From: Jacaranda mimosifolia | Taxonomy: Eukaryota > Streptophyta > Magnoliopsida > Lamiales > Bignoniaceae | Direction of reading: 5' to 3' | Length of the DNA stretch: 64,000 bases | Assembly: GCA_018894105.1 (NCBI GenBank) | Contig: CM032129.1 | Coordinates: 28,599,468 to 28,663,467, forward strand | In this document: positions 1 to 10,441 of the stretch, piece after piece | Numbering within the stretch: position 1 is the first letter of the stretch | Layout: every line of letters starts with the position of its first letter | Made by a program: the position numbers and the translations under genes | The notes under the pieces: model-generated | Told to the model about the DNA's origin: nothing | What the model saw: the letters and a program-made list of their open reading frames with translations, nothing else | The model's database searches: none

Positions 1-2088
1 CTGAGTGCCACACCGTCAACTTCGCTCTCCCGCGAAACCCATCTCTTCTGCAATTCTGTCTCGCCTCCCAATCTCTTTCAACTCAGAACCCATAGAAACC
101 TCAACTTTCCTCTGAGGCTTCACCCTACAAAACCCTCTCTTCGTATCTCATCCAAAGCCTCTATACAAGAACAAGCTCTCAATGCAGTCTCTCAAGATTC
201 TGAAATCCCAGGTGAAAAAATAATATCTTCGCCGAAGTCCTACATCTGGGTCAATCCCAAGAGTCCCAGAGCCTCAAGACTAAGGAAAAAATCTTATGAT
301 TTCAGGTATGCTTCTTTAGTGAAAATAGCAGAATCTTTAAATTCATGCAACCCGGTGGAAGACGAAATTTCGAGTTTGTTGAATGCTATTGGGGATAATA
401 TAGTAGAACAGGATGCTGTGATTGTTTTGAATAATATGTCGAATATTGAAACTGCACCGTTAGTACTTGATTACTTTCGTGGAAGGTTGAAAGTGAGTAG
501 AGAAGTCGTTTTGCATAACGTGACTTTGAAAGCATTTCGGAAGTGTAAGGATTTAGATGGGGCTGAAATTTTGTTCCGGAAGATGCTTGAAAGGGGGGTT
601 GAGCCCGATAATGTAACTTTCTCGACATTAATTAGTTGTGCTAGGCAGTGTTCTTTGCCTGAAAAGGCAGTTGAGTGGTTTGAAAAGATGCCATCTTTTG
701 GGTGTGAGCCTGATGAGGTGACTTGCTCTGTGATGGTTGATGCATATGGAAGAGTGGGCAATGTGGATGTTGCTTTGAGTTTGTATGATCGGGCGAGGAG
801 TGAGAAATGGCACCTTGATGCTGTGACTTTCTCCACCTTGATTAGGATTTATGGGTCAATGGGGAATTTTGATGGATGCTTGAATTTATATGAGGAAATG
901 AAGGCCTTACGGATTAGGCCTAATGCATCTGTGTATAACTCTCTGTTGGATGCCATGGGTAGAGCCAAGAGGCCATGGCAAGCGAAAAATATTTACAGGG
1001 ATATGGTTGACAATGGGATTGAGCCGACTTGGGGTACTTATGCTGCATTAATTAGGGCTTATGGTAGAGCTCGATATGGAGAAGATGCACTTGCTGTGTA
1101 TAGATTAATGAAGGAGAAGGGATTGGAGTTGAGTGTTGTTTTATATAATACTCTTTTATCCACCTGTGCTGATGTAGGATTTACTGATGAAGCTTTGGAG
1201 ATTTTTCAGGATATGAAAAGTTCAGGGACCTGCATGCCGGATAGTTGGACATTTGCTTCTTTGATTACGATGCGTTCTTGCAGTGGAAATGTTGAAGAGG
1301 CAGAGGCTACATTGACCGAAATGTTGGAAGCTGGTTTTGAGCCTAACATCTTTGTCTTAACCTCACTCATCCAATGCTACGGGAAAGCTGGCCGTACGGA
1401 TGATGTGGTCAGGACCTTTGATCGGCTGCTCGAGTTGGGCATAACTCCTGATGAGCGATTCTTGGGTTGTCTTCTAAATGTAATAACTCAAGTACCAAAT
1501 GAGGATCTTGGCAAGCTAACCAGTTGCATTGCAAAGGGCAATCCAAAGCTTGGTTACATTGTGAAACTCCTAGTTGATGGAGAAAACATTGAAGGAGAAA
1601 TCTTCAGAAAGGAAGCTGGCGAGCTCCTCGAGTCTATTGGTGCTGATGTTAAAAAAGCATACTGCAATTGCTTGATTGATCTCTGTGTAAACCTAAATCA
1701 GTTGAAGAGAGCTTGTGATTTGTTAGACCTTGGACTAGCACTTGAAATATACACTGACATAATGTCTAGAACTTCAACACAATGGTCTTTGCACTTGAAG
1801 AGCCTTTCTCTGGGGGCAGCCTTAACTGCACTACATATATGGATGAATGACTTGTCCAAAGCTCTTGAAAACGGGGAGGAGTTGCCATCTTTGCTTGGGA
1901 TAAACACAGGGCATGGGAAACACAAATTTTCGGAGAAAGGCCTAGCAGGCATTTTTGAGTCGCATCTGAAGGAACTAAATGCTCCATTTCATGAGGCGCC
2001 AGACAAAGTTGGCTGGTTTTTGACAACAAAGGTTGCAGCCACATCATGGCTGGAGTCGAGGCGTTCCCATGATGTAGCTGCTGCATAA
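1..2088 (+). CDS. SVR7: Chloroplast PPR-SMR protein, SVR7-like (5' end cut by window)
   Basis: RNA-binding pentatricopeptide-repeat protein with a C-terminal SMR domain; the family acts in chloroplast RNA processing or translation (SVR7 of Arabidopsis, ATP4 of maize). The frame is open from base 1 with no start codon, so the first codons lie outside; about 695 codons are visible, close to the roughly 700 residues usual for SVR7, so little is missing. The first ~60 residues are Ser/Arg-rich and basic, as in a transit peptide. A family-typical stretch beginning YIWVNPKSPRASRL follows at about bases 241-285. About nine or ten P-type PPR units lie between bases ~500 and 1480, recognisable by recurring EP/IRP ends and VTFSTLI-like starts. 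The SMR domain runs from about base 1783 (WSLHLKSLSLGAALTAL) to the end and includes LLGINTGHGKH. There is no intron. The closest alternative is the paralogue SOT1 (At5g46580), but the SMR wording fits SVR7 better. Confidence 0.88.
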   Translation: MSATPSTSLSRETHLFCNSVSPPNLFQLRTHRNLNFPLRLHPTKPSLRISSKASIQEQALNAVSQDSEIPGEKIISSPKSYIWVNPKSPRASRLRKKSYDFRYASLVKIAESLNSCNPVEDEISSLLNAIGDNIVEQDAVIVLNNMSNIETAPLVLDYFRGRLKVSREVVLHNVTLKAFRKCKDLDGAEILFRKMLERGVEPDNVTFSTLISCARQCSLPEKAVEWFEKMPSFGCEPDEVTCSVMVDAYGRVGNVDVALSLYDRARSEKWHLDAVTFSTLIRIYGSMGNFDGCLNLYEEMKALRIRPNASVYNSLLDAMGRAKRPWQAKNIYRDMVDNGIEPTWGTYAALIRAYGRARYGEDALAVYRLMKEKGLELSVVLYNTLLSTCADVGFTDEALEIFQDMKSSGTCMPDSWTFASLITMRSCSGNVEEAEATLTEMLEAGFEPNIFVLTSLIQCYGKAGRTDDVVRTFDRLLELGITPDERFLGCLLNVITQVPNEDLGKLTSCIAKGNPKLGYIVKLLVDGENIEGEIFRKEAGELLESIGADVKKAYCNCLIDLCVNLNQLKRACDLLDLGLALEIYTDIMSRTSTQWSLHLKSLSLGAALTALHIWMNDLSKALENGEELPSLLGINTGHGKHKFSEKGLAGIFESHLKELNAPFHEAPDKVGWFLTTKVAATSWLESRRSHDVAAA

Positions 2089-3040
2089 TCAAATCGTGAA
2101 AGCTTGTGCTAGACTCCCATTAGGTGCTTGATCTGCTTACACAAGTCACTATAATGGTATGGGCATTCTTGAAAATTTTCTTTCCTCCTGTGCTTATGCT
2201 GATTCCAATGATAGAGGAAGTTTTGTTTTAGTTTGTCAAGTTGGCTATAGGCTATAGATAACCAGCTATTGTTGCTTGTAATTTTATTAAATACTAGTGA
2301 TGTTATATAGATTGTTTCTCCTACTTATCCTTTCTGGGAGTTGTTAGATGGTCTGTTGAAGAATAAACTTCTAAAGATAGTTTTGGTGTCAATGAAGCTT
2401 GTTAATGAGAGAATGTCATATTAAATTTCAAGATGAGAATCGCAAGCCTAGGCCTGGACTAATCTATCTATAGTCCAAATTTTGGCCAGGAAGAACTAAC
2501 TTGCAGTATGCTGCACTATTGCATATCAACTTCAGTCATTTCCTTGCTGGTTATTCTGCCCCACTTGTATGTCTGCTTTGTTGCTGTGCTATAGCCAATG
2601 ATTTGGAGGTTGACAAAGCATGGGATTTCCAACTTCCAAGGAGTTGACTCTCGAGGGTCTTCTGTACTCTGGATGCAAGGCACAGAGAATGTTGCATTAG
2701 AAAGTTTTGACTTTGCGAAGATTATTATTATTATTTATTTTTTTTGACTTTGCAAAGATTAATAATAAATAGCTTTAGAGTCAAGCCGACCACTCCAAAA
2801 AAAGCTTAAAAGAGTCAACTTAAAGGGTGCAAAACCCCCTCTTCAGAAAACTGAAAATGTATGGTAGTGTTTTACTAACATATCACTCTTAAGACTTCTA
2901 ATTATTTATATTAGCCAGAGAGTCATATAAATAACTCTTGCTCCATGATGAAGAATGAGAACTTAAGTCTTAAAATAAAGTATAATGTGGCCTGCACGTT
3001 TGCTAACTGGCTGAGACTTTGAAACCAGTTATATGGAACA
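2089..3040. other. 3' flank of the PPR gene and upstream region of the MGNC gene
   Basis: Non-coding. An AATAAA near 2363 could serve as the polyadenylation signal of the PPR-SMR gene. The rest is AT-rich and I see no open frame with family resemblance, no clear repeat and no transposon ends. The distal part must contain the upstream control region of the gene at 3084. Confidence 0.5.
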
Positions 3041-3050
3041 GTATATATAG
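3041..3050 (+). promoter_or_regulatory. TATA box of the MGNC gene
   Basis: A TATATATAG-type box lies about 40 bases before the ATG at 3084. The start of transcription expected ~30 bases downstream leaves a very short 5' leader, which is compatible with the AAAATGG start context. Position and motif only; no transcript data. Confidence 0.55.
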
Positions 3051-3083
3051 GTACTACGCTATTCCAAGTGCTACTCATTCAAA

Positions 3084-3482
3084 ATGGGAAACTGCATTGG
3101 CGCAGCATTTGAGGAAGCTAACCCTGACGAAGGAAATAAAGAGTTGAATGTTTTAGCTGATGAAAAGTTCAGTTTGAAGCCCACCGGCGGCTGTAGGAGT
3201 GCACCAGGTTATAAGCTCTGCAAGGCACAATTGCCCTTCTCAGTGATGCTGAAGTCTAGAAAGATTCATCGCCTAATTCCTCAGATGATTCAGCAGAATA
3301 GGCTTCAAATACCAGCACAACTGGCTGTGGGTTGCAACGGCCAGAGGGTAAAGTTAGTGATGAGTAAGGAGGAGCTGGAGCTGCTAATGAGAAGAAGCAA
3401 GGATGTGCTACAACTGAAACATATTGTGGTAAGAAGGGCTAAGAAATGGAGGCCATCTTTAGCTACAATTCCTGAATTTTAG
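3084..3482 (+). CDS. Small predicted acylated protein starting MGNC, function unknown
   Basis: A 132-residue single-exon protein. It starts MGNCIGAAF: Gly2 fits an N-myristoylation signal and Cys4 a neighbouring palmitoylation site, so plasma-membrane attachment is likely. The middle is basic (KSRKIHRLIPQMIQQ). The C-terminal part (VKLVMSKEELELLMRRSKDVL, then RRAKKWRPSLATIPEF) resembles plant DUF4228/PADRE-type small proteins, but I am not sure of the family. A TATA box sits ~40 bases upstream, and AATAAA at 3751-3756 may be its polyadenylation signal. The ATG is chosen because it begins with the acylation motif, lies just after the TATA box and has an AAAATGG context. No catalytic motif is visible. 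Confidence 0.75.
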   Translation: MGNCIGAAFEEANPDEGNKELNVLADEKFSLKPTGGCRSAPGYKLCKAQLPFSVMLKSRKIHRLIPQMIQQNRLQIPAQLAVGCNGQRVKLVMSKEELELLMRRSKDVLQLKHIVVRRAKKWRPSLATIPEF

Positions 3483-5759
3483 AACTACCGGGATATGTTT
3501 TTGCTTCTTTTAGGCCTTCTTTACAAAGATATATATATATATATATATCCTAGACAAGCTTTGCTACCCCAATTTTCCTTAGAAAGTTACATGTAAAGGG
3601 TGAGAAACTACAGGAAAATTGAGAGGTGTTAGAAACTTCTATCAACAATTTTCTCAGCAATTGCTTGCTGGCAAGCCATTTCTGTTTTCTTCTTTCCCTG
3701 AATGTATAGTTATGCCCTTCTCCTGAATCTGATATATTTTGGTATTTGCCAATAAAATTGAAGGATGTATAGCTTATTGAATAATTTGCTCAGAATAATG
3801 GTTTATACAGATCTGGCTAGCTGGTACAGAATTTTGTATCAAAAGATGGACTGATGAGGAAGGCTGAGGGTGGAAGAGGAAAGCCCACAAACTATTATAT
3901 CAAAAAGTTTCCCCACAATGATTTTTATTTTTAAAAGCAGTATCGAGCTTGAAGTTTGTTCATCATGCATCATTTGCATTGAGCTTTTAGTGATGGTGGA
4001 TGCCCTAGATTGTGATGTAGATCTCTTTTTTCTTTCGGTATATTACAAAGAAATTATTGAATTTCTCATCTTTTGGAAATATATATTACTGTTTATAGGA
4101 TTCACTCTCGTCTGATGTTGCTGTTGATTGCAAATTTACAAACTTTGCATTGTTTTCTTCAACAATTGTCCTTTTGCTCCTATTTTTAGAAATCTTTTGT
4201 TTTTCTTCCTCTTGATTTTCAGACTTTGTCTTCAATAATTATCCTTTTGCTCTTATCTTCAAGAATCTTTTGCTTTTCTTCCTCTTGCTTTTCACACTTT
4301 GTCTTTCAGTAATACTTCTACTAGCAACCAAGGTCCTTCATTCTAGTGATCTGGCTCCCAAATTTTACCTCATGGAACGGAGCCAGTATACCAAGTTCTA
4401 AAAGTTAGCCAGTTTTAATAGCTAGCACATATTATTGACATTTTGAAAAAAAGTAAACCTTGACTTGAAATGTGTCTAAAACTCTAACCGGTATTAGGGA
4501 TCTTTCTTAACCTTTCTGATGCATCTTTAAAGCCACTTAATAAGAAAAGAACTTATTCAAGTTTTAAGCAAAATTAATGGAGAGTACTTGACTTCGCTTT
4601 TAAATTAATTAAAAAAAGTTTTACGTACCGCACACTATATTTATATTTAACAAATCATAAACAATATTAACTAACTTAATAAACAACAATCAATGCAAAA
4701 GTGCACTTATTTCCCTCAAACCCTATTTTCAAATCCATAATCAAGTTGTCTGAGTCTTTCTCATAGCCTTTTCAATGCATTTCTATCTTACACATCAACT
4801 CATTTTTCTTTGCTGCTAACATCTATCTTACTCTTCCTTGATCTCTTCTCCTTACAAGATGTCAAGAATATGAAATAGAATGAACTTGAGGACACGATAT
4901 TAATTGGGTACCTAGGAGAATGTTAAGAAAATTAAGAATGATGCAAAAATTCAATTAGCCGCACATATCCAACAATACTCCTATATAGGTGGCCATCCAT
5001 AAATAACAATACTTCTGTTCTAACGCTGCAAAGTCAAATTATTTAATTTTGCAGTAAATTATCATATTAACTTTTTTGATAATTTTAGTATTATTATATA
5101 AGATTTTAATATTATTCCGTCCGTGTGTGTGTGTGTGTGTTTTTCAGGCCAATTTGCTAAAGGGTTATATATGAAAATTGAAGAGTTGGGAAATTCCTAA
5201 GATGGTCCCAGCAAGACTACTTAGACAATCTCTATATCACAAAACCATTTTAAAAGACTAAAGCTATCCCTTGCCCAAGTCATATGGATTCCACTGGGAG
5301 AATGCTAAAATGATCTAAGCAACCAATATGCTAATCCAGCAAAGAATATATCCAAATGTCAACATTCAAGGCTTCACTTGTGACCAAAATACCACCCCCA
5401 CCTTTTTGAATGTTGTGTTTATGCTATGCACCTATAGGGGTCAATCAAGTCATTTTCCACATGGGGAGCCCTCAATTTTTATTTTTTTTTACGGGGTATT
5501 AGGATTTGAACCTCAAACCTCAATTGTATAAGTATGAGAATGGCGTCACTCGACTAATTAAACAATGCGAAACCCTTAAGATTGGAATAGTTAGCTGAGG
5601 AAACAAAGGCTACAAACAAAGGCAACCTTGTTAAACAAAGAATATTTGCAAAATAAGTGATCTCCTTGGCAAAAGGCACTTTTCTCACGTCCTATGTTAC
5701 AAATAAAAAGCCTCTAAGAGTTTTTCTAAAAATGTGCATCTCCAATCTGAAGAAAAACC
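3483..5759. other. Intergenic region with microsatellites
   Basis: This region holds the 3' UTR of the MGNC gene, an (AT)n run at ~3530-3548 and a (GT)n run at ~5121-5140. At 4195-4310 there is a pyrimidine-rich stretch with a degenerate direct repeat (words like ATCTTTTGCTTTTCTTCCTC recur ~70 bases apart). Around 5490-5560 is a short GGATTTGAACCTC segment that recalls the SINE-like family seen elsewhere in the window. Open frames at 3870 and 5328 have no domain, no start context and low-complexity composition, and I do not count them as genes. Confidence 0.45.
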
Positions 5760-6038
5760 ATGGAAATCTATGCCAAGATTTTGCAGTACAGATACTTCTT
5801 TGCTGCAGCAATAGCTATATTACTAAGCCTGACAGTTTTCTTGACAGTTATTCCTCGGCTCACCAGCATTCTCCTTTACTTCTGGCCTCTTTTCCTCTCC
5901 ACAGCTTTAGTTCTGGTGGCAATTATTGTTATCAGCCAAATATCTCCTATACCACCGGATTTCTATGGCGACCGAGAAGGAGAAGCATTACTGGATTTTG
6001 TTGCCAGACAGCCAGAGTTGCTGGAGAATTACAAGTGA
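5760..6038 (+). CDS. Small two-helix membrane protein, function unknown
   Basis: A 92-residue single-exon protein with a very good start context (ACCATGG). It begins MEIYAKILQYRYFFAAA. Two hydrophobic segments lie at about residues 12-32 and 36-60, joined by a short IPRLTS turn. The C-terminal tail is hydrophilic and acidic (DFYGDREGEALLDFVARQPELLENYK), with a tail pattern that looks conserved rather than random. This fits a small integral membrane protein of unknown role that recurs in plants. Its place between the SVR7-like gene and ADA2b may match one of the small 'transmembrane protein' loci in the same Arabidopsis interval; that is inference. The overlapping frame from 5657 reads through in another phase and is a shadow. 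Confidence 0.72.
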   Translation: MEIYAKILQYRYFFAAAIAILLSLTVFLTVIPRLTSILLYFWPLFLSTALVLVAIIVISQISPIPPDFYGDREGEALLDFVARQPELLENYK

Positions 6039-8019
6039 AGAATTAGAAATCTTGAATGGTTCAATTCTTCCAATTTAAATAGATAATTGATCTCATCTTA
6101 CATCCACCCTGTATGATATCTGAAAAACTTTATTTATCATAAATCATTCTGAATTATAGCAACTAAAATTTCTTGTGGTGGGAAGGAACTAATTAACTGT
6201 TTGAACAAGATTATGATTATGCTTTGAGCCCTTTTCCAGTTATTCGATCCCTTATGAGAATTTAGCCTTCTAATGATTGAATTTGCTGGTGTTAGTTGAT
6301 ACAGAGGTAGGTCGAGTGGATGATACATTTGGCTTCTGATTGAGGCATGCAATCCTTATTATGATCAGTGCCTTTCTCGCGTTGATTGATCATGATTTGA
6401 TTGAGGCAACTTTTTTCGTCCAGAGTGCCTTTTTTGTTTACCATTCAGTGCATGCCATTGATATGTGTACGGCACTAATTCTTCGTGTCGATTCAAGGTC
6501 GAATTAAATCATACAAGTTGGGTCGATACATGATCGAACCGATTATGTAGATCGGTCGGATGGTGAATGATCAATTAAATTAAGATATATAAGGCTTTTA
6601 TCACTACAATGCATCAGAATCAACTAAATAAAATCATTTAATACTCAAGTCAGTCCAAATAGACAAAAATAAGATAACAAGTTAGAGAGGATTTTATAAT
6701 AACATAGTGGACATAGTACATTTTGTAAAGCTATTTGACAAACATAAAGTAATGTCGCACATTCAACGATGATGATATGTTATATCGAGATTTATGTCAG
6801 TTTTATCCCACTCAATTTTACATTTTGTAATGCCATTTGGCAAACAAAAAGTGGTGTCGCACATTCAATGATGATGGCGACATGTCAGGTCGAAATTTGG
6901 ATCAGTCTAATTCCATTTGATTTTTAAAAGATTCGGATCGAAACTTAACAAGGGAAAAATCACAATTTCATTTACATCCGGATCACCAAGAGATCTGCAA
7001 TGAGTGATTCAAGCCATAGCCGCACTTTTCATGTTCTTGAAGTGAAACACTTGTCTTGAAATTGGTATGTTGAACCGTACAATTATTTCTCTACTCGCAA
7101 ATAGACATTTCTGGCTCGTTCAAATAAAGAGACTTATCATCCATACTTCCCAGTTCCCACCCGTGGAGGCCTATTCTAGAACTATCCCCCACATCTATGA
7201 TCCAAATTGAAAGACAGCACCACACAGTATTCACAATTGTTCCAAACCAGGGCCCCCTCAGGAGTCCTTGATTGATGTCTTACTACATATTCAATGTAAT
7301 GATAGACAAGATTATTACAAAGAGAGCCACTTTTAAACCACAAAAAATTTGGAACCTCTCTGTCTAGTCATTTTGGGAGTACTGTAGCAATTGGATGAGG
7401 ACAACAGGGTAAACCCATATTCATATTATTGTGATAAAAATATGAAGTGTTTCTTTCTTCATTCTTTTAAGGGGTCTGAACGTGTTAAAGGCTATTTTCT
7501 TCACATTTTTGGTGATCAATCATGTGGGGTGGAGGACCCATATCCTTTTTCTTACAAACGGTTCTGTCCCTACCATTTGCATTATTGTTAAATTAATTTT
7601 GGGATTAATTTGGTGTCTGAAATGGAGACAATTGGCATGTTGGAATCAATTATAGGGTGGTTGTGATTGTACGTAATAACAAAGGCTGCAAAAAATGATG
7701 TCCCCATTGATAAGTTATAGTGTGATTAGAAGATATTTACTCCTCAGATTGTAAGAAGAATCAGTATTGTGGAACCCTTTTTGTGTTCATGCAACTATAG
7801 AATGATCAGTCTCCCAGATAGAGCAATGAGAAGTACCCATCAATTGTAACTGGGGTATATGATGACTTTGCTGCGCCAGCTAAATATCTTGAAAATCATA
7901 GCATAGCACCAAAATGCATGAGATTGCAAATCAAGATTTCAGGTCTATGTTCAAATGTGGTAGTAATTAAGAGTTCAAAAATGTTTAGCCCTTTTACATT
8001 GCTAATTGAGAGAATTGTG
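6039..8019. other. Intergenic region with a 112-bp tandem duplication
   Basis: There is no convincing gene. A degenerate direct duplication with period ~112 starts at 6718 and again at 6830: both copies open ACATTTTGTAA and contain GTCGCACATTCAA. Stretches rich in GATCGA/GGTCGA at 6480-6580 look like old repeat remains. A 66-codon open frame at 7391-7591 is Cys/Tyr/Phe-rich, lacks any domain I recognise and is not called. Confidence 0.4.
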
Positions 8020-8701
8020 GGTGTCAAATTTCAACGCTGACTGAAAATACAAGTGCTCAAACATGCACAAAAATATATAAGTTGGGTTGGGAGATTTTGA
8101 GTTTGGACATGTTTCTGATTTGAAAATATAATCTATACATGCATGAAAAAATAAAATTCGACTTGGGAATTTTTGGGTTTGGGCATGTTTCTGATTTGAA
8201 AATTTCGAGCTAGGTTTGAATTGGATTTCATATCAATCCGCATAACTTGAAAATGATTTTTCTTGTTTTGTAGCTCGAAGGTTGAAACTTTGGTTCATAT
8301 TTGGTCTTTATCTCTTGTGGAGGATTTTTTTTTCTTGTGGAGGGAATTGAAGATTGATTGATTGATTCACAAGATGATTATAAGTCTTTTATAATTTGAA
8401 CTTAATTTATTGTGTTGTGTGATTGTAGTTGAAATTTTAAAATTATTGATGTTACTATTGAACACTTTGTTTATCATATTTAACTATTAAATTTTGAGAT
8501 GTTATTAATTGTTTTACGAGTGATTGTGAACTACTGTCGATTGAATATTTTTGCCAATTTTAATCAAATCAACCCAAAATCTAATTAGATATTTTTAAGG
8601 TTGGGTAGCATTGAGTTTCATCGAGACGGATTAGGTAAATTCATATTATCCCTTATCTCAGTCCAACCCATATTATCCAATCCGCCTGAATTACTACTCT
8701 A
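8020..8701. mobile_element. Putative hAT-type MITE with target-site duplication
   Basis: The segment is bracketed by the direct repeat AGAATTGTG at 8011-8019 and again at 8701-8709; if the final A belongs to the element, the duplication is the 8-bp GAATTGTG. The left end reads GGTGTCAAATTTC and the right end, on the reverse strand, TAGAGTAGTAATTCAGGCGG, both common in plant hAT-like MITEs, but the terminal inverted repeat itself is weak. Inside, a 76-bp direct duplication begins at 8101 and 8177 (GTTTGGACATGTTTCTGATT and GTTTGGGCATGTTTCTGATT). No open frame. Confidence 0.5.
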
Positions 8702-9508
8702 GAATTGTGTGCTTTTTATGAGAGTGAGGAAAAATTACATTTGGACAATAAGGTTATCTTGAAGAAGATTCTCAACTATTTCTGCACAATAAGGTATCCA
8801 ACATGTCCGTTCATGCCCTAATCCCTCGTGTCGGTCTTTTCATTTAACTCGGACCAAAAGTAACAAGTAGCAACATGTAACAAAGATTTATACATGTCCA
8901 AAACCTACATAATTTAAAAATTTTGAGTTCCAGTGCAAATAATGTTCAAGAAACTGGACCGAATCCCCTGATTCGACCGGTTCGCTAGAGGACCTACGAA
9001 TTGATTGAACTAGTGAATCAGTTTTTCTTTTAAATAGGTTAGTAAGTTTTTTAAGTAAAAATTAAAAAAAAATAATTTGACATTTTAAATTGATGTACAA
9101 ATATTATTGTCGAGTAAAGTTTGGAGAAAGTTTAATAAATACTAGACAATTTTTTTCCCATCTCATTTTTTGATATTTTTTAATATATTTATATAATATA
9201 TTTTTTAATATATTTATATAATATTAAATATAATTATAACGTCACACCGATTGAATCAATAGTTAAATTTATTGAACTAATTGAATTAGTAACCAATAAG
9301 GCCACCTATCCGATTTCTCAAATATTGGGTGCAAAATGTATAAAATAATGTAATAGAACACATCAAGGATGAAGAAAGGAAGAAGGGAAGAAAGAAAGAA
9401 AGAAAGAAAGGAATATTGATCATAAGTGATGCATATCTAGAATTAATGGAGAACAAAGAAAACATAAAACTCCTTTTATTTAATTTCTCTTTCATGGGAG
9501 CTTTAATT
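8702..9508. other. Intergenic region with (GAAA)n tract
   Basis: AT-rich sequence between the MITE and the DUF761-type gene. It contains ACCGGTTCG-like words at 8960-8990 that recall hAT MITEs and a purine tract with (GAAA)n at ~9373-9410. The tail next to 9509 should hold the 3' UTR of the minus-strand gene. No gene seen. Confidence 0.4.
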
Positions 9509-10294
9509 CTACACTGCTATGAGGTGTTGTCTGGCTTCAATCCTAATCTCTTCCTTCATCTTTCTAATAAATTCTTCAAACCTCTTATTCAACTCTTCTG
9601 TGCTAACACTCGCATCAATTAGCGATGTGCTCTCTGGACCTCTACTTTCTTCTATCTCATCATCATCATCATCATCATCATCATCTTCTTCTTCATCTTC
9701 ATCTTCATCTTCTTCCCATGCGTCACTCTCTAAAATCATATCTCCAGTCTTTATAATTTCTTCAGCTCCTTGGGAAAACCCGCCACGATCTTGTTCATGT
9801 TCTTCTTCTGGAACTGCAACATTAATTGTTGGGCTGTCGACATAATCTCGTTCTTGTTCCGAGGTTGTCTGTTTTTCATCTGAAACTGGGACATCCAGTG
9901 GACTATCTGATATGTATCCTATGGATGCTGTGTTTTCTTGAGCCGCTGCTTCTTCGGGAAATGCTGAGATTTGCTCCAAGCAGTCTTCAGCATTCTTCAC
10001 GAATTGCCCGCCATAGTTCACGCCGGAGGAGCTGAGTTTAAGGTTCTTGGCAAGAAGTGCGAGGATTCCGTTGCAAATCAGGAACATGTACTTCCTGTCC
10101 GGAGCCTGATCGAAGAGTGGGAGAATCAAGGTGGAAAAATGAAGATTGTGGGAGAAGAATAAGAAGGAAAAACCGGAAAAGTATGAGACAAAGACCGAAA
10201 AGATGGAAAGTGGGACTAGGAACTGTAGTGTTTTTCTGATGAGATGATGATAATTATTCTGAGTAATGTTGGATGTTCCAGTGAAGTGATCCAT
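9509..10294 (-). CDS. DUF4408/DUF761-type membrane protein with acidic run
   Basis: A 261-residue single-exon protein. The frame could open at 10441 (310 residues), but that ATG lies upstream of the TATA box at 10418-10425, so the ATG at 10294 (MDHFTGTSN) is preferred. Hydrophobic segments lie at about residues 22-50 and 67-85, followed by a long polar region. An uninterrupted Asp/Glu stretch at about residues 193-213 is encoded by a (GAT)n/(GAA)n microsatellite. The C-terminus (STEELNKRFEEFIRKMKEEIRIEARQ) matches the DUF761 pattern of plant 'cotton fibre' type proteins, in which an N-terminal DUF4408-like membrane part is common. Function is unknown. The plus-strand poly-serine frame across the same bases is a shadow of the repeat. 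Confidence 0.78.
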   Translation of the reverse strand: MDHFTGTSNITQNNYHHLIRKTLQFLVPLSIFSVFVSYFSGFSFLFFSHNLHFSTLILPLFDQAPDRKYMFLICNGILALLAKNLKLSSSGVNYGGQFVKNAEDCLEQISAFPEEAAAQENTASIGYISDSPLDVPVSDEKQTTSEQERDYVDSPTINVAVPEEEHEQDRGGFSQGAEEIIKTGDMILESDAWEEDEDEDEEEDDDDDDDDDEIEESRGPESTSLIDASVSTEELNKRFEEFIRKMKEEIRIEARQHLIAV

Positions 10295-10417
10295 TTTTGT
10301 TTGTACTTTTTCTTTGATTAGGATTAGAGCAGTGAGTGTTGAAAAGAAGAAAATGAGGGCTTTGAAAGAGGGGTAAATATTTGTGTGTTGGACAAGAGGA
10401 GGAGTGGTCCTTAAGAG

Positions 10418-10425
10418 TTTATATA
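10418..10425 (-). promoter_or_regulatory. TATA box of the DUF761-type gene
   Basis: Read on the minus strand this is CTATATAAAC, a canonical plant TATA box, about 125 bases before the ATG at 10294. It gives a leader of roughly 90-100 bases and decides against the longer frame that starts at 10441. Confidence 0.6.
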
Positions 10426-10441
10426 GCACGGGAGAGCCCAA

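Noticed and set aside
7391..7591. 66-codon frame rich in Cys, Tyr and Phe
   Set aside because: No signal peptide, no regular cysteine spacing and no promoter evidence; likely chance.
9519..9845. Plus-strand frame with a poly-serine run
   Set aside because: It is the antisense shadow of the acidic repeat in the minus-strand DUF761-type gene.
9509..10441. Longer 310-residue version of the DUF761-type protein
   Set aside because: Its ATG lies upstream of the TATA box at 10418-10425; the ATG at 10294 fits better.
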